From the NCBI GenBank assembly GCA_025618425.1, contig CM046848.1, positions 23,277,955 to 23,341,954 on the forward strand: DNA of 64,000 bases, in the 5' to 3' direction. A model generated the notes under the pieces. It was not told where the DNA came from and ran no database searches. It saw nothing but the letters and a program-made list of their open reading frames with translations. Position numbers and translations under genes: made by a program. The number at the start of each line of letters is the position of its first letter. Position 1 is the first letter of the stretch. Shown in pieces: positions 49,159-59,580 of this stretch. The DNA comes from Heliocidaris tuberculata. Its lineage: Eukaryota > Echinodermata > Echinoidea > Camarodonta > Echinometridae.

Positions 49159-49298
49159 AACGGACTTCACTCAGATATACCCAACAGATGTGGTCCTGAT
49201 AGAGGGTATTCTGGTGTTCTACTTCAAGGAAATCTTAGCTATGTTTGATATGAAGCTGTTTGTCGACACTGATGCAGACACAAGGTTATCAAGAAGAG
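49159..49298 (+). CDS. UCK: UCK exon 4, ending at an apparent GC splice donor
   Basis: The acceptor TGCTCCACAG joins in phase 2 to finish the Arg of NSR. The exon codes [20 protein letters not shown] and [14 protein letters not shown], the core strand with the catalytic-site Glu-Gly and the Asp-Thr-Asp segment. Homology stops at the RR, where the sequence reads AG|GCAAGT, the consensus of the rare GC-AG introns, leaving phase 1 with a G that would begin the conserved Val. Reading on in frame gives about 45 non-homologous residues to a stop at 49433-49435. No GT donor that keeps the homology is nearby. Confidence 0.9.
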
Positions 49299-49725
49299 GC
49301 AAGTCTAATGAAAAAATATCATTCTACTTCCACAACAATATGCCAAAGCAAGAAAATTTCATAAATGGTAAACTACTGCCATGTAAGCAGAGAGAAGCTT
49401 TTGTAAATTACCAACCTTATGTTGTTCATTGGTGATTCAGTTAATATTTTGCATATCTGAGCTGCTCTATGAAATCATGAAATTTTCATATATTTTTTTA
49501 AAGTGAAAGCTTCTGGTTTTATAGTACTCAGCAGAATTCTGAAGTGTGGACTTGAACGTAGGACATTGGTGCTCATTTGGAGTGGATGTTTGTTCTGTCA
49601 ACGAGTTAAAATTTTGTGCAGGTCAAAAGATGAGTAGATACAGAAAACTTATCAGAGCTCTCCTGAAGGCTTTCATTGATGTGGCATCATTGGTGGGTTT
49701 TCGAAGCCTGTTCCAAGCAGTTCCA

Positions 49726-49980
49726 GTGGGAGCACCATGGTGTATTGGTGAAGGCTCTTGAACTCTCATACAAGAAGTCCTGGGTTCAATCCTTGCTCAA
49801 TGCTTACATCCTTGGACGAGGTGTTTTACCCACTTTTATCCCTCTTGATCCATGTAAATTAAATGGGTACGTGCATGGCAATGCTGGGGTAATGGTAATT
49901 ACATGGCCTGCAGGAAGAGCAGTATTAATACTGATGAGGCTACCCCGGGTGAAATAAGACCACATTTATTATTATTATAG
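49726..49980 (+). mobile_element. tRNA-derived SINE with TTA tail
   Basis: An A-box-like TATTGGTGAAGG and a B-box-like GGGTTCAATCC are spaced as in a tRNA. A body follows (GACGAGGTGTTTTACCCAC, GGGTACGTGCATGGCAATG), ending in a TTATTATTATTATAG tail. It lies at the start of UCK intron 4. Confidence 0.7.
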
Positions 49981-50737
49981 GTGCATTCCAAGTTTTGCCA
50001 CTCTTTGACCATCTAAATAACACTTTTCAGCCCATATATCAGCCAAATTGTGGTCGGTGCTGTTATAACTTGAGCTGTCAAAATTGAGAAGTTTAGCATG
50101 ATATTAATCCAGATATGCCCATCCCCACCCAAGTTTAAATGGGTACCTGGTATGCTCAAAAGGACAGTCCACCCTGGTATTAAGTTGATTTGAATAAAAG
50201 GAGAAAAATGAGTGAGACAGATTAGTGAAAGTTTGAGCAAAATCCCATAAGAAATAAGAAAGTTGTGAAATTTTGAATTTGCAATCAATCAAACACAAAT
50301 TGGCAACTCTGTGACATATCTCCTCTCCCATTTGAATGAATGAATGAATGAATGAATGAATGAATGAATGAATGTCAATTTATTCAAAAACCAAACATCA
50401 AGATAATACAATCGCTGATACAAAAAATTTACATGGTTTTTAGGACCCCGAAAGAAGCAGGGCTTGTGAGTGGGGCCCTATGAGGTACAAATAAATTAGT
50501 GTTCACACACTAACACTACGACATGGCAAGTATAAATCACAACAAATAGTAATATATATACAATGGGAAAAGATAAACCTACAAAAAGGAGACCATAAAC
50601 ACACACACACACACCCACACACACACCCCACACCCTCACACCCCATACACATCCACACCACACAGAGCACTCAAAACTAAAGTAGGCTGGCCAATCTACA
50701 TAACATCAATTAAATGTTTCACATTAGCTTAACTAAT

Positions 50738-53680
50738 TCATTTCAAATTGTCTAATAGATATTTTTTACTCTGAACTTTGAACCTAGAGAATGTTGTGCT
50801 GTTCCTAATATCAACAGGTAGTTGGTTCCACTCTTTAATACAAGTGGTTCGGAAAGAATTCAAAGAAACAGTAGTCCTTACATGAGGACGATGGAAGAGG
50901 TTTCTTTGACGCGTGTTGTAATTATGAATCCGTGAGTTAAGGGCAAATAATTCTTTTAATTGGCAAAATTGCGGACAAGACTTGAGTTTAAACACAAAAA
51001 CCAAACAATTAAACGATACTAATTCATCAAATGGCAGTAACTTTAACTGAAGGAATAATGGCTTACTCGGCTGTCGGAAGTTGGAATTAGTGACAAGCCT
51101 TATTACTTTCTTTTGTAATACCTTCAATCTATCAATGTGAGTCTTAAATGTATTGCCCCATGCAACATTGCAATAAGTCATGTAAGGAAGAACAATGCTA
51201 TTGTATAAAGTTCTTAAAATCCTCTCTGGCAATATATATCTTAATCTACATATAACACCTACACTTCGAGAAACCTTGGTGCAAACAGATTCTACATGGG
51301 GTTTCCAAGTCAGATGCTCATCGACAATAACTCCAAGGAATTGAACATGTTCACTACGGACAACACTGTGTCCCCCGATGTTTAGAGTATCAATATCATT
51401 CGGAATAATTTTACCTCTAGATCGAAAAACAATACATTTAGTCTTTTGAACATTTAGCAATAGCTTATTACAACAAAACCAAGCAAATAATTTTTTAATT
51501 TCAGCATTTGCAACCGTCATTAGAGTAACAATGTTTTTATGAGAGAGTAGTAAACTAGTGTCATCAGCAAATAGTGAATACGAAAATATTTTTGATGAGT
51601 TAATGATATCATTGATATATATTAAAAATAACAATGGACCAAGCACTGACCCTTGTGGCACACCATACTGAATAGAACCAGATTGCGATTTGACACCATC
51701 AACCACTACATGTTGTGAGCGGTTAAGTAAGTAGTTTTTAAACCATAATAATGCTGTTCCTCGCACTCCATAGTGTTCAAGTTTACTCAAAAGGATGGTG
51801 TGGTCTATGGTGTCAAATGCCTTTGACAAGTCTAGAAAAATTCCAAGGCAAAAATGTCCATCATCAAATGATTTTATGATAGTATCCAACAAGTTAAAAA
51901 TGCCCATGCTAGTAGAAAAGTGTTTACGAAAACCAAATTGTTGTGGAATCAGAACATCTCTTTTCAATAAAAAATCGTTTAAACGCTTGTAGACTATTTT
52001 TTCTAAAATCTTAGAAAAAATTGGTAAAAGTGCTATAGGTCTGTAATTAATCAGATTCTTATTATTATCTTTTTTATACACAGGAACTATTTTGGCTACC
52101 TTTAGCTTGTCAGGCACAATTCCTTGCAACAATGATTTGTTGAAAATAACACATAATGGCTCAGCAAAAAAATGAATGCATTCCTTGACAACCCGGGGGG
52201 CAATATCATCCGACCCACTTGACTTTGATGACTTAAGTGAGGATGCAAATTTAGTGATTTCAAATACAGACGTTGGTCTAAAAAACAAAGATGAATTATC
52301 GTTACTTGGCTTTAAGTATTCATAAAAAGACTGTGGGACTGAAGGAATCTCTCTACTTATTTTAGTGGGTAATCCTATAAAATACTTGTTAAAAGCTTCT
52401 GCCTTCTGTTTACTCGACACCAGAGATGATCCTTCATGAATCATCTCAGAAGGAATTGAGCGCTTCCTACCTCTTCCTAACAGTTCATTAATGTGTGACC
52501 AAGTTTTTTTAATATCACCTTTTACGCGTTGAAACAAGTCGTTATAATAAATCTTCTTTGCTAGACGAAGAGTTTTAACCAAAATGTTTTTGAACTCTAC
52601 ATACTTCTTTTTATTCACATCAGTTGGTGTTTTGACATAACTGCTATAAAGCTTGTGTTTACGATTTATTGACTTCAACAAGCCACAAGTAACCCAAGGT
52701 TTCTTACATTTTTTGTTACCTGTCACTTGGACGACAGGAAAACACTGATCATATAAATCTGTGAAAACGCGAATAAAATATTCATATGAATCATTAGCAT
52801 TAACCAACAAATACAAATCCTTCCAGTCGATATTCAATAGTTGTTGCTTGAAAGATAAAATTCTTTCATCTGTTATTAGCCGCTTAAACATGGTTTGATT
52901 ATTGGATTTAAAATTCATAAAAACACCCCTATTAACACAAAAGATAGGCATATGATCTGAAATGTCAGAACACAGAACACCAGCATTAAACTCGTTATGA
53001 ATACAGTTTGTAAAAATATTATCTATGAGTGTAGCTGTATTTTGAGATATACGAGTAGGCTTTGTTATGAGAGAAAACAAGCCACTTGAGTTCATTAAGT
53101 CAACAAAATCTTTAACCTTATCCTCACAATTATAATTCATCAGATTGAGGTTAAAATCTCCCATAATATAGACATCTTTATTTCCCCTGTTCAATATTTG
53201 CAACTGGAATTCAGTGTTTTCTAGAAAAGATGTACTGTCACTATTAGGTGCCCTGTACATACAACCGACTATTACCTTCTTATTGCTACTACCTATTTCA
53301 ACAAAAATCGATTCATAGCCTGGCTTTGAACCAGACAAATCATCCCGGATTTTACTCGCTAATTCTTCTTTAACATACAAAGCAACCCCACCACCAGTCT
53401 TATCAGATCGACATACATGAGCAAAAGAGTAACCTGGTATCTGGAATAAAGAAACATCAGAAGTGGGCTTTAACCAGGTTTCAGAAACACCAATTACTGA
53501 GAAGTTATGTTTGAGGTAGGACAATAAGGAAACTAGCTCATCAAAATTTTTATTTAGGCTTCTAGCATTTACATGTAGAATATCAAAATTATTACCTAAC
53601 TTCCCTTGTAAGACTTCACAATCAACATAATTACAATCATTTACAATAATATTTATTTCTTCTTGCAAATCATTATCCAT
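50738..53680 (-). CDS. LINE copy 2 ORF2: APE endonuclease + reverse transcriptase
   Basis: An unbroken 980-residue frame. An AP-endonuclease-like domain spans residues ~30-245: Asn38 in NARSL, Glu in SETWL (~65), GGGVALYVKEE, YRAPNSD, GDFNLNL (~173) and SDHMP (~241). The RT domain spans ~450-760: NYRPIALLPIFSKILEKIV, QQFGFRKHFST, FLDLSKAFDTIDH (~613), YGVPQGSVLGPLLFLIYIND (~671), then the catalytic FADD (~703). The C-terminal region has the YNTRQRNLFH and WNQLPVDIRN signatures of jockey-superfamily RTs. The enzyme would nick target DNA and copy the element's RNA from the nick. All key residues are present. Whether it is expressed cannot be told from sequence. Confidence 0.95.
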   Translation of the reverse strand: MDNDLQEEINIIVNDCNYVDCEVLQGKLGNNFDILHVNARSLNKNFDELVSLLSYLKHNFSVIGVSETWLKPTSDVSLFQIPGYSFAHVCRSDKTGGGVALYVKEELASKIRDDLSGSKPGYESIFVEIGSSNKKVIVGCMYRAPNSDSTSFLENTEFQLQILNRGNKDVYIMGDFNLNLMNYNCEDKVKDFVDLMNSSGLFSLITKPTRISQNTATLIDNIFTNCIHNEFNAGVLCSDISDHMPIFCVNRGVFMNFKSNNQTMFKRLITDERILSFKQQLLNIDWKDLYLLVNANDSYEYFIRVFTDLYDQCFPVVQVTGNKKCKKPWVTCGLLKSINRKHKLYSSYVKTPTDVNKKKYVEFKNILVKTLRLAKKIYYNDLFQRVKGDIKKTWSHINELLGRGRKRSIPSEMIHEGSSLVSSKQKAEAFNKYFIGLPTKISREIPSVPQSFYEYLKPSNDNSSLFFRPTSVFEITKFASSLKSSKSSGSDDIAPRVVKECIHFFAEPLCVIFNKSLLQGIVPDKLKVAKIVPVYKKDNNKNLINYRPIALLPIFSKILEKIVYKRLNDFLLKRDVLIPQQFGFRKHFSTSMGIFNLLDTIIKSFDDGHFCLGIFLDLSKAFDTIDHTILLSKLEHYGVRGTALLWFKNYLLNRSQHVVVDGVKSQSGSIQYGVPQGSVLGPLLFLIYINDIINSSKIFSYSLFADDTSLLLSHKNIVTLMTVANAEIKKLFAWFCCNKLLLNVQKTKCIVFRSRGKIIPNDIDTLNIGGHSVVRSEHVQFLGVIVDEHLTWKPHVESVCTKVSRSVGVICRLRYILPERILRTLYNSIVLPYMTYCNVAWGNTFKTHIDRLKVLQKKVIRLVTNSNFRQPSKPLFLQLKLLPFDELVSFNCLVFVFKLKSCPQFCQLKELFALNSRIHNYNTRQRNLFHRPHVRTTVSLNSFRTTCIKEWNQLPVDIRNSTTFSRFKVQSKKYLLDNLK

Positions 53681-54161
53681 TTAACCAGTACAGAGTAGTA
53701 AATGCGACTACACAGCAGAAGTACAAATATTTCATATTATTTAGAGCCAACCTAGACAATCCAGACACACGCAGAGCATACAAGCAAACAAACCAACCAA
53801 CACACAAGCACACACCAGCAGTAACATGTTTAAATGAACTATGCAAAACAGAGCACAGCAGCCCATTAAAAAGGACTGCAAACATTGTGGAAAGAAAAAA
53901 AAAAAATCCCACCTATAAAAAGACAGAATAAAAAGTGTATATATATATAGAGAGAGAGATATATATATATATATATATATAAAGAAAAAGATAAAAAAAG
54001 AATGCTCTATAAAAAGCATACAAGAATGAACAAAATACTTAAGTTTATGAAACTTGCATGTGAAAAATCACACAAAAAAGATGAACAAGAATGTCAAAGT
54101 TAAAGTGTTCAAAAGCTTGGGTCACTTCAGAAATGGTCATGTAAAATGAACCAACCAATAT
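53681..54161. other. Gap between the LINE's ORF1 and ORF2
   Basis: 480 bases with a TA/GA dinucleotide patch (53938-53980) and AAAAAAG runs. Short frames here are simple-sequence artefacts. The gap is long for direct translation coupling between the two ORFs. Confidence 0.6.
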
Positions 54162-54965
54162 TCATAGCTTTCTAATATCCTCCATGCATGTAATCAGATG
54201 TTTGTTACCACCCTTGTCATTGACAAGGATGCGTCCATCCCGCGACCAAGCTGCTTTGACTTTCTCTGAAGCTCCTGCATTTTTCAGTAACTCATGGTTA
54301 GCTTTGGTCAGGTCTTCTTGGATCGATTTGCCTTGCCCTTTCAGCACCCTGCGCTTGGAGATAACTTCCTGACGATCCCTATAAGACTTGAATTTCGCTA
54401 TGATCGGCCTGGGGATTTTCTTTTGGCGGTGTTTTTCTTTCGAACCGTTGCGATGAGTGCGCTCCAGATCAGCCTTTGTCACTGGTACTCCAAGGGTCTC
54501 ATTTGATAGACGCAAGATGATCTCGTCGGTATCCTCGTCTGGGTTTTCATCGAAGCCAAAAAACAGGAGGCAGTTTCTCCTCGTGTATTGCTCTTGTTGA
54601 TCCACCTTGCTACGCAGTGACTTGATTTGCTCATTTTGCGATTCTATTTGGCGATGGCATTTTTCTATTTCTTTTGATTTATTATCAACTGCAACTTCAA
54701 GATCGAAGATTCTGCCTTCCTGCTTTTCAACTGTCTCTTTTAGATCAGCGAGACATTTCTCAACATGGATATTGACTAAATCCAAAAATCGCTCATCTAG
54801 GACAAGGTCGTGAAGCACCGCAGACAACAGGGCTGCCTTTTCATTCTCTTTCTCCTTCTCCTTCTCCTTTCCCCGGGTTGGACGGCCAGTTTGCGATGTT
54901 CTGTCAGCCATGATGATAATGATGGATGTTAACGGTACACACTTACGGTTTACAATAGCTTCCAC
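54162..54965 (-). CDS. LINE copy 2 ORF1: coiled-coil RNA-binding protein
   Basis: 267 residues from the first ATG, but the ATG at residue 19 (54911, MADRTSQTG) has A at -3 and G at +4 and is the better start. A Lys/Glu-rich patch (RGKEKEKEKENEK, ~32-44) precedes a long coiled coil (~65-135, heptad-like LEVAVDNKSKEIEK, QNEQIKSLRSKVDQQ). Next comes QYTRRNCLLFFGFDE, the start of an RRM-like fold, and then LERTHRNG...RPIIAKFKSYRDRQEVISKRR, which matches the C-terminal domain of L1 ORF1p-type proteins (Transposase_22). Such proteins trimerise and coat the element's RNA. It is unbroken. The strand and order make it the ORF1 of the same LINE. Confidence 0.88.
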   Translation of the reverse strand: MEAIVNRKCVPLTSIIIIMADRTSQTGRPTRGKEKEKEKENEKAALLSAVLHDLVLDERFLDLVNIHVEKCLADLKETVEKQEGRIFDLEVAVDNKSKEIEKCHRQIESQNEQIKSLRSKVDQQEQYTRRNCLLFFGFDENPDEDTDEIILRLSNETLGVPVTKADLERTHRNGSKEKHRQKKIPRPIIAKFKSYRDRQEVISKRRVLKGQGKSIQEDLTKANHELLKNAGASEKVKAAWSRDGRILVNDKGGNKHLITCMEDIRKL

Positions 54966-55220
54966 AAAAGTGACTGCATGGGACTGGTCACCACTGACCG
55001 CACTGAATTAGTGATGTAGATGGAATTCTATAGATAAGGTAAAAACAGTTATTTAACTCACATTGTCACTGTTGCTAGTACTAAAATGATATGGCTGGTG
55101 CAGCGATGGGTGCACAGGTTCACATTGTTTTTAAAAGTGAGAATAATCAGTTGAAAACGGCATGCCTGGGCAGAAAGAAGAAGGCGCAGCCTCAGCTGCG
55201 GACGGCCATCTTATCTCAAG

Positions 55221-56952
55221 TTTGCTCAGTACAGAAAATCTCATAAATTTTCTTTTTCTTAGTTTTTGATGAAGGAAGAGATTTGTGTCATACAGGTGGA
55301 AAAACATATGAGCAATGATTATATCTATAGGCGAGTGCATTTATGGAAAAAAAGGGCCTTACCCCAAAAAAATTGCAACAAAAGGTTTTTCAATTGTTTT
55401 TTGTAGTATTTGATGTGCTTAATAACATACTAACAGTCTACCAAAATCTGACCATGGGAAAGGCATAAATTTCAAGATGGCGTCCAAGATGGCCGCCAAT
55501 ACCTTAAAACATATGTAATTCCTTAATTTTTCATCGTAGACAAGTAATTGTGGTGTCTAACCCCATGTTTTCAGGGGTGAGCAATCCAGTTAGCTAAGTC
55601 AAATCTTAGAATGACGATTGCATAATTGCAAAATCCAAGATGGCCGAACAAAATGGCCGCCAAAGCCGAAAAATTACCCATAATACCTCTATATTTTATA
55701 TTATTTTGGTGCCGAACTCTGTTTAAAATTGCTGGAAACTGAATAACCACGTTGATATCATTTTGTAATTATCCTTTTTTTTTGTGAATCCAAAATAGCC
55801 GATAAATATGGCCCCAAAAATGGTAGCCAATCTGTTTGAGGGTCTTGTCCCCACAATATAATAGCTTGGCAATTAGTTGCTATTTAGCAATTGATTTCAA
55901 TTTGCCACTTGACCAATTAAAACGGGCGTATTATTATACTGTCAAATAACAGTGCGTGTGATTGACTGTTCACGCATTTGCGAATGTTTGCTTAAGTAGC
56001 AATTAATTGCGAAGCTTTTTCCCCTCCTTCCTTTCTACCTTCCAACTCAGCGCAAATCTTTCCTCCTTGTCTTCTTTCATCTCTCCTTCCCTCTTTCTTT
56101 CCCTTCTGTTTCCACCATCTCTCTCTTTCTTGTCTTTTCTCTGCTTCACCGTTCCCACCTTTCCTTTCTCCCTCTCTCTCTCTCTCCATCAGCTCCCTCG
56201 ATTGCTTTCTTCCTCTCTCTCTTTACTACCTCTCTTGCTTGTCAATCAATCAATCAATCAGTCACCATTCCATTCATCAACTGCATACTGTGCTATCATC
56301 CTGTCACCAAATTTTTCATTTACTATTTTTTTGCATTTAAAAAAATGCATGATGGAGAGTAAAGATACCTTTTCTGTTTGTGATTCTTTGTTTATTTTCT
56401 TAGACAAGGGAAACTTCAGGTAAATTATGATCAATAAGGATTCAATTTGAATGTTGCAGGCATGCATCTGCTTACAATAAAAGTTCAGTAAATGTAAATT
56501 ATGCAATCAATAGTAAATCTCAATTGAAAGATTTGGGGAAATTGTTACATAGTAGAAGGCTGCCCCCTTGAGTTACCCTCCCTCAAAGAAATCCTGAAGT
56601 GAACGGCGACAGATGCTAGTACTGGAAAGTACTAAAGTAGTGGAAACGGAACTTTGTAGTCAGTGTGGTTGAAAAACAGATTGATGCTATAGCGAGCGGG
56701 GCTATGAACGTGAGATGAAGAACAGGAGGCAAACAGGCAGCTTCAGAAGAATCTTGTGTCGACTGGAACTTCAAGAGAACTGAATGAGCAGAGTTCACTC
56801 ATGACAGAATTCAGAATCAAATCAAGGTAGACTAGACAACTACAATGTTGGTTAAATGAAAACTTGTTGATGGCGATCGGTAAGCAAAGTCCAAGGACGA
56901 TGACTTCAGTGCAAAGAAAGTTCATTGACGAGGACGGTGGTATGATTGAAAT
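55221..56952. other. Gene-free stretch
   Basis: AAGATGGCCGCC-type motifs recur (55480-55800). A C/T-rich tract runs from 56015 to 56240, with CAATCAATCAATCA at 56242-56257. I found no kinase exon here, although it lies in the presumed UCK intron 4. Confidence 0.5.
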
Positions 56953-57663
56953 TTGTTGATGATGAGGAATCCACAATGTCCCACTAAATTTACCTCCTCC
57001 TGGTTAAAATTCATTGAAGACACGTTAAATCAAGCTGGTCTATCCAATGTTTGGCTAGGCCAAAATAATGGATTCCGATTAAATATTAATTCTTTGTTGA
57101 AATTAAGACTAAATGATATTTTTTGTCAGGAATGGAGAGACGCAGTATGGTCAAATCGTATTTGCACAAATTATAGAATATTCAAAGGCAGCCATGAATT
57201 TGAAAACTATTCACTCAACCTAAATAAAACCGATGCTTTTACTCTATGTAAGTTTCGGTGTAGATCACATAAATTACCTGTAAACAAAGGTCGATTTAAT
57301 GCTAACACACCACATTGTGATATGCAGTGCACACTCTGCTTGTCTACTTATACAGGAGATGAATTTCACTATATTTTTGTTTGTCCATATTTTCAAAAGG
57401 AGAGACGTTTATATTTGCCTAAAAAGTTACGTAAGACAAGGTTTCCAAGTGCTTTGCACATGACAAAACTTTTTGATACTAGAAGCACTTCTCAGTTGAA
57501 GAGTTTAGCAAGATTTACTCGCCTTATTATGTTGCAGTTTTCTCAGAAAACAGAGAAAGAAGATTGTTCAATCATCTTAGGTAGTACAAATAGAGTTGGA
57601 CATAGTCCGACAAGTACTCGTAGCGGTAGGATAGTGAAACAGCCTGCTTTATTAAGCTTGTAA
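56953..57663 (+). pseudogene. Non-LTR retrotransposon C-terminal domain with zinc knuckle
   Basis: A 236-residue open frame. The central part LPVNKGRFN...CDMQCTLCLSTYTGDEFHYIFVCPYF carries a CxxC-x8-H-x4-C cysteine/histidine cluster, followed by ER-YLPKKLRK. This cluster is typical of the extreme C-terminus of some RT-bearing non-LTR polyproteins in marine invertebrates. The RT palm and endonuclease are missing, so it is a 5'-truncated insertion; codons before about 57000 may be host sequence. The downstream 31-bp tandem repeat and the ATTCTACAA tail fit its 3' UTR and end. It could alternatively be a small domesticated gene, but there is no other evidence for that. Confidence 0.7.
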
Positions 57664-57689
57664 ATAGACTGTATTATACTTCAAATATT

Positions 57690-57940
57690 ATAGTCACTAT
57701 CTATGTATACTTCATATATTATTGTCACTATGTACATGTATACTTCATATATATTATTGTCATTATCTATGTACATGTATACTTCATATATTATTGTCAC
57801 TATGTACATGTATACTTCATATATTATTGTCACTATCTATGTATACTTCATATATTATTGTCACTATCTACGTATACTTCATATATTATTGTCACTATCT
57901 ATGTATACTTCATATATTATTGTCACTATGTATTTAATGT
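57690..57940. repeat. 31-bp tandem repeat, about eight units
   Basis: Units built on TATACTTCATATATTATTG followed by TCACTATCTATG, some with an inserted TACATG. It lies 27 bases after the stop codon of the retroelement fragment, in its presumed 3' UTR. Confidence 0.9.
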
Positions 57941-58089
57941 ATTTACAAGTTGGTTACATTGATCATGTTTGTACTCTCATACACTCTATTATCGTTTGTA
58001 TCTTTGTGTCATTATCTATGTATAATGTACATGAATTGTATTCACAAGTCTGTTATACATTGTTGTTTATACTTCATGTTTGTTCGTAC

Positions 58090-58155
58090 TCTCATACCCC
58101 GAGAGGGGGTCGAAAGAGTTAATAAAATTCTACAAATTCTACAAATTCTATAAAC
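58090..58155. repeat. Retroelement 3' tail with ATTCTACAA repeats
   Basis: ACCCCGAGAGGGGGT could form a small hairpin. GTTAATAAAATTCTACAAATTCTACAAATTCTATAAA follows. A short tandem tail of this kind is the usual 3' end of a non-LTR element. Confidence 0.55.
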
Positions 58156-58323
58156 TTGAAAGTACAAGAGTGATTACATTGTTCAGAATTTTCAAGTTAA
58201 TTTTCTGATACACAATGGAGCAATTTACTGCAAAAACATGTCAACAAAAGTACAAGAAGATAGCTTGCTTTGTCTAGGAATAACAAAACAAAAATATCTG
58301 GGACCTGTATTATAAAGAGTTAC

Positions 58324-58471
58324 GATCCGAATGCCGCAACTACGAGCCAATTACCTGATGGATCCAAATGCCAAAACTAAGAGCCAATTATCTGCTGGAT
58401 AAAGATGCCACAACTGTGAGCCAATTATCAGCTGGATCCAAATGCCCAAACTGAGAACCAATCATCTGCTT
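58324..58471. repeat. 37-bp repeat, four exact-length copies
   Basis: Four consecutive 37-base units starting GATCCGAATGCC or GATCCAAATGCC and containing GAGCCAATTA-CTG. A fifth start (GATCCAAAT) lies at 58472. The array ends 26 bases from the stop codon of the neighbouring minus-strand gene, so it falls in its 3' flank. Confidence 0.9.
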
Positions 58472-58546
58472 GATCCAAATATTTTTCCATAACTAATTCA
58501 CAAATATTCATGGTCTGAGTCTTCATCTTGTAAAGACTGATTGTGA

Positions 58547-58659
58547 GGATTTTCACATGTGCCCTCCTGACATGGGCCGCACGCACTCGTACAGGGAAGT
58601 CCATATTTTCTACAGCTGCATCTAGTAGTTCGGCAAGAGGTAGTGCAATGACAGCGGAC
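58547..58659 (-). other. C-terminal CXC cysteine cluster of the fusion gene
   Basis: RCHCTTSC...RCSCRKYGLPC...CGPCQ...C: ten closely spaced cysteines, including the CxC pairs seen in tesmin/TSO1-type zinc-binding regions and the pre-SET CXC of chromatin proteins. It is followed by an acidic tail (QDEDSDHEYL). It probably binds zinc and perhaps DNA. Confidence 0.65.
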
Positions 58660-59044
58660 CATCTGCAAGAGGCTTTCTGGAGCAGCAGGTTTGTCACTCA
58701 TTACTGGAGAAAACTGACTGTCATGAAGCTTCCATCCCCAGTCCACTGCATTCATGCCATTGTCATTTCCTGTCCACACCATGATCTGGTAGTACACCCT
58801 CAGACAATGATATCTTGTTGAAGACTCAGTAGGTGGGAGACGCTCTGGGGTGACAAATGACTTTGCAGATACAATTTGCTTATTGAGGAGATTGTAACGC
58901 AAGGAAGACAGTGAATCATTGCCCTTTCCACCAAACAGTACTGCCATAGCCTTGCTACCCAGCTTGTGTATGACATCATTCGTTTGATTTGGAAGTAGAA
59001 ATGCACTGGCACATGTCTTGATTGTCGTGTCACCATTTGTGACT

Positions 59045-59580
59045 TTGTTGAACATTGACCTTTTCCCGACACTGAAAATTCGAGAAGTTGTGTCACATCC
59101 TGTGAATGAGTGCACAAACAACAACTGGGCACACAAATCTATACCCAAGGCTACTTTCATCTCGACAATGTTGTATACTTTAGTAGCAGATGTTGACCGG
59201 TCTGAGCGAAAATACAGACCCTTGTTACTTGTTGTCTCTGCATAATACAGAAGTAGGATGAGTAAATCTGTATCCTCTCCTATTAGCGTGGTGGTCTGCT
59301 GAAGTGATGCCGCCGATGCAGCTTTGACGATGTCCACGTCTGCATCCCCAGGTGAATTGATGATGTTACACCCCTTCTTCAACAATTCAAGAGTGACAAG
59401 ATCAATAAATCTCTGTTTGTTACTTGGGTTGGAAAGGAAGTCTTCCCTTCTGCCAACAAACTCAGTGTTCGTCTTGAAGTTGACAACAGGATGGACATTT
59501 TGCCCTCTACGTTGATGAGTGTTGTCTTTGATGGAAGGACCTTCACCATACCCATCAAATACTACGGTTGCTTTACCATA
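59045..59580 (-). other. FEN1/XPG-like nuclease region within the fusion gene
   Basis: In gene order: HYGKATVVFDGYGEGPSIKD with a following HQRR (Asp codon at 59554-59556), SPGDADVDIVKAAS (59333-59350), TTLIGEDTDLLILLLYY (59260-59280) and HSFTGCDTTSRIFSVGKRS (59086-59100). In FEN1/XPG enzymes the acidic site is built from VFDG..K, GEAEA, S.D.D.L.FG and GCDY...I.GIG in this same order, and the last is the start of the helix-2-turn-helix. All the corresponding acidic positions are kept. The match is by motif only; overall similarity is too low for me to call it without a structure-aware search. Confidence 0.6.

Larger units (their letters stand above)
38967..49298 (+). other. UCK: Uridine-cytidine kinase gene, 5' part (exons 1-4)
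   Basis: The four exons give 155 residues plus one base of the next codon and match the N-terminal ~60% of animal UCK1/UCK2, cytosolic enzymes that phosphorylate uridine and cytidine to UMP and CMP in pyrimidine salvage. Visible signatures are the P-loop [51 protein letters not shown] and [14 protein letters not shown]. All splice phases agree (0, 1, 2, 1). Compared with vertebrate UCKs, the segment between SFYKV and YNFDHP is several residues shorter. The remaining ~100 residues (lid and C-terminus) were not found in the window, so intron 4 would exceed 14.7 kb; the alternative is a rearranged or broken locus. UCK1 and UCK2 cannot be told apart here. Confidence 0.95.
50333..55220 (-). mobile_element. 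LINE copy 2, CR1/jockey-type, apparently full length
   Basis: Read on the minus strand the order is 5' UTR, ORF1 (54965 to 54162), a ~480-bp gap with a TA microsatellite, ORF2 (53680 to 50738), a ~360-bp 3' UTR with CA repeats, and a CATT tail of about ten units (50374 down to 50333). A short tandem tail instead of poly-A is typical of CR1/L2-group LINEs. Both reading frames are open. The 5' limit is not defined by sequence (I saw no target duplication), and the end given is approximate. Confidence 0.9.

Noticed and set aside
49299..49435. Continuation of UCK exon 4 in frame as a natural short isoform
   Set aside because: Homology stops sharply at the AG|GCAAGT point and the added residues match nothing; it is noted under the GC-donor finding instead.
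56396..56424. Mini-exon-like TTTTCTTAG|ACAAGGGAAACTTCAG|GTAAAT
   Set aside because: Good splice consensus, but the 16-nt insert codes nothing related to the kinase; such matches arise by chance.
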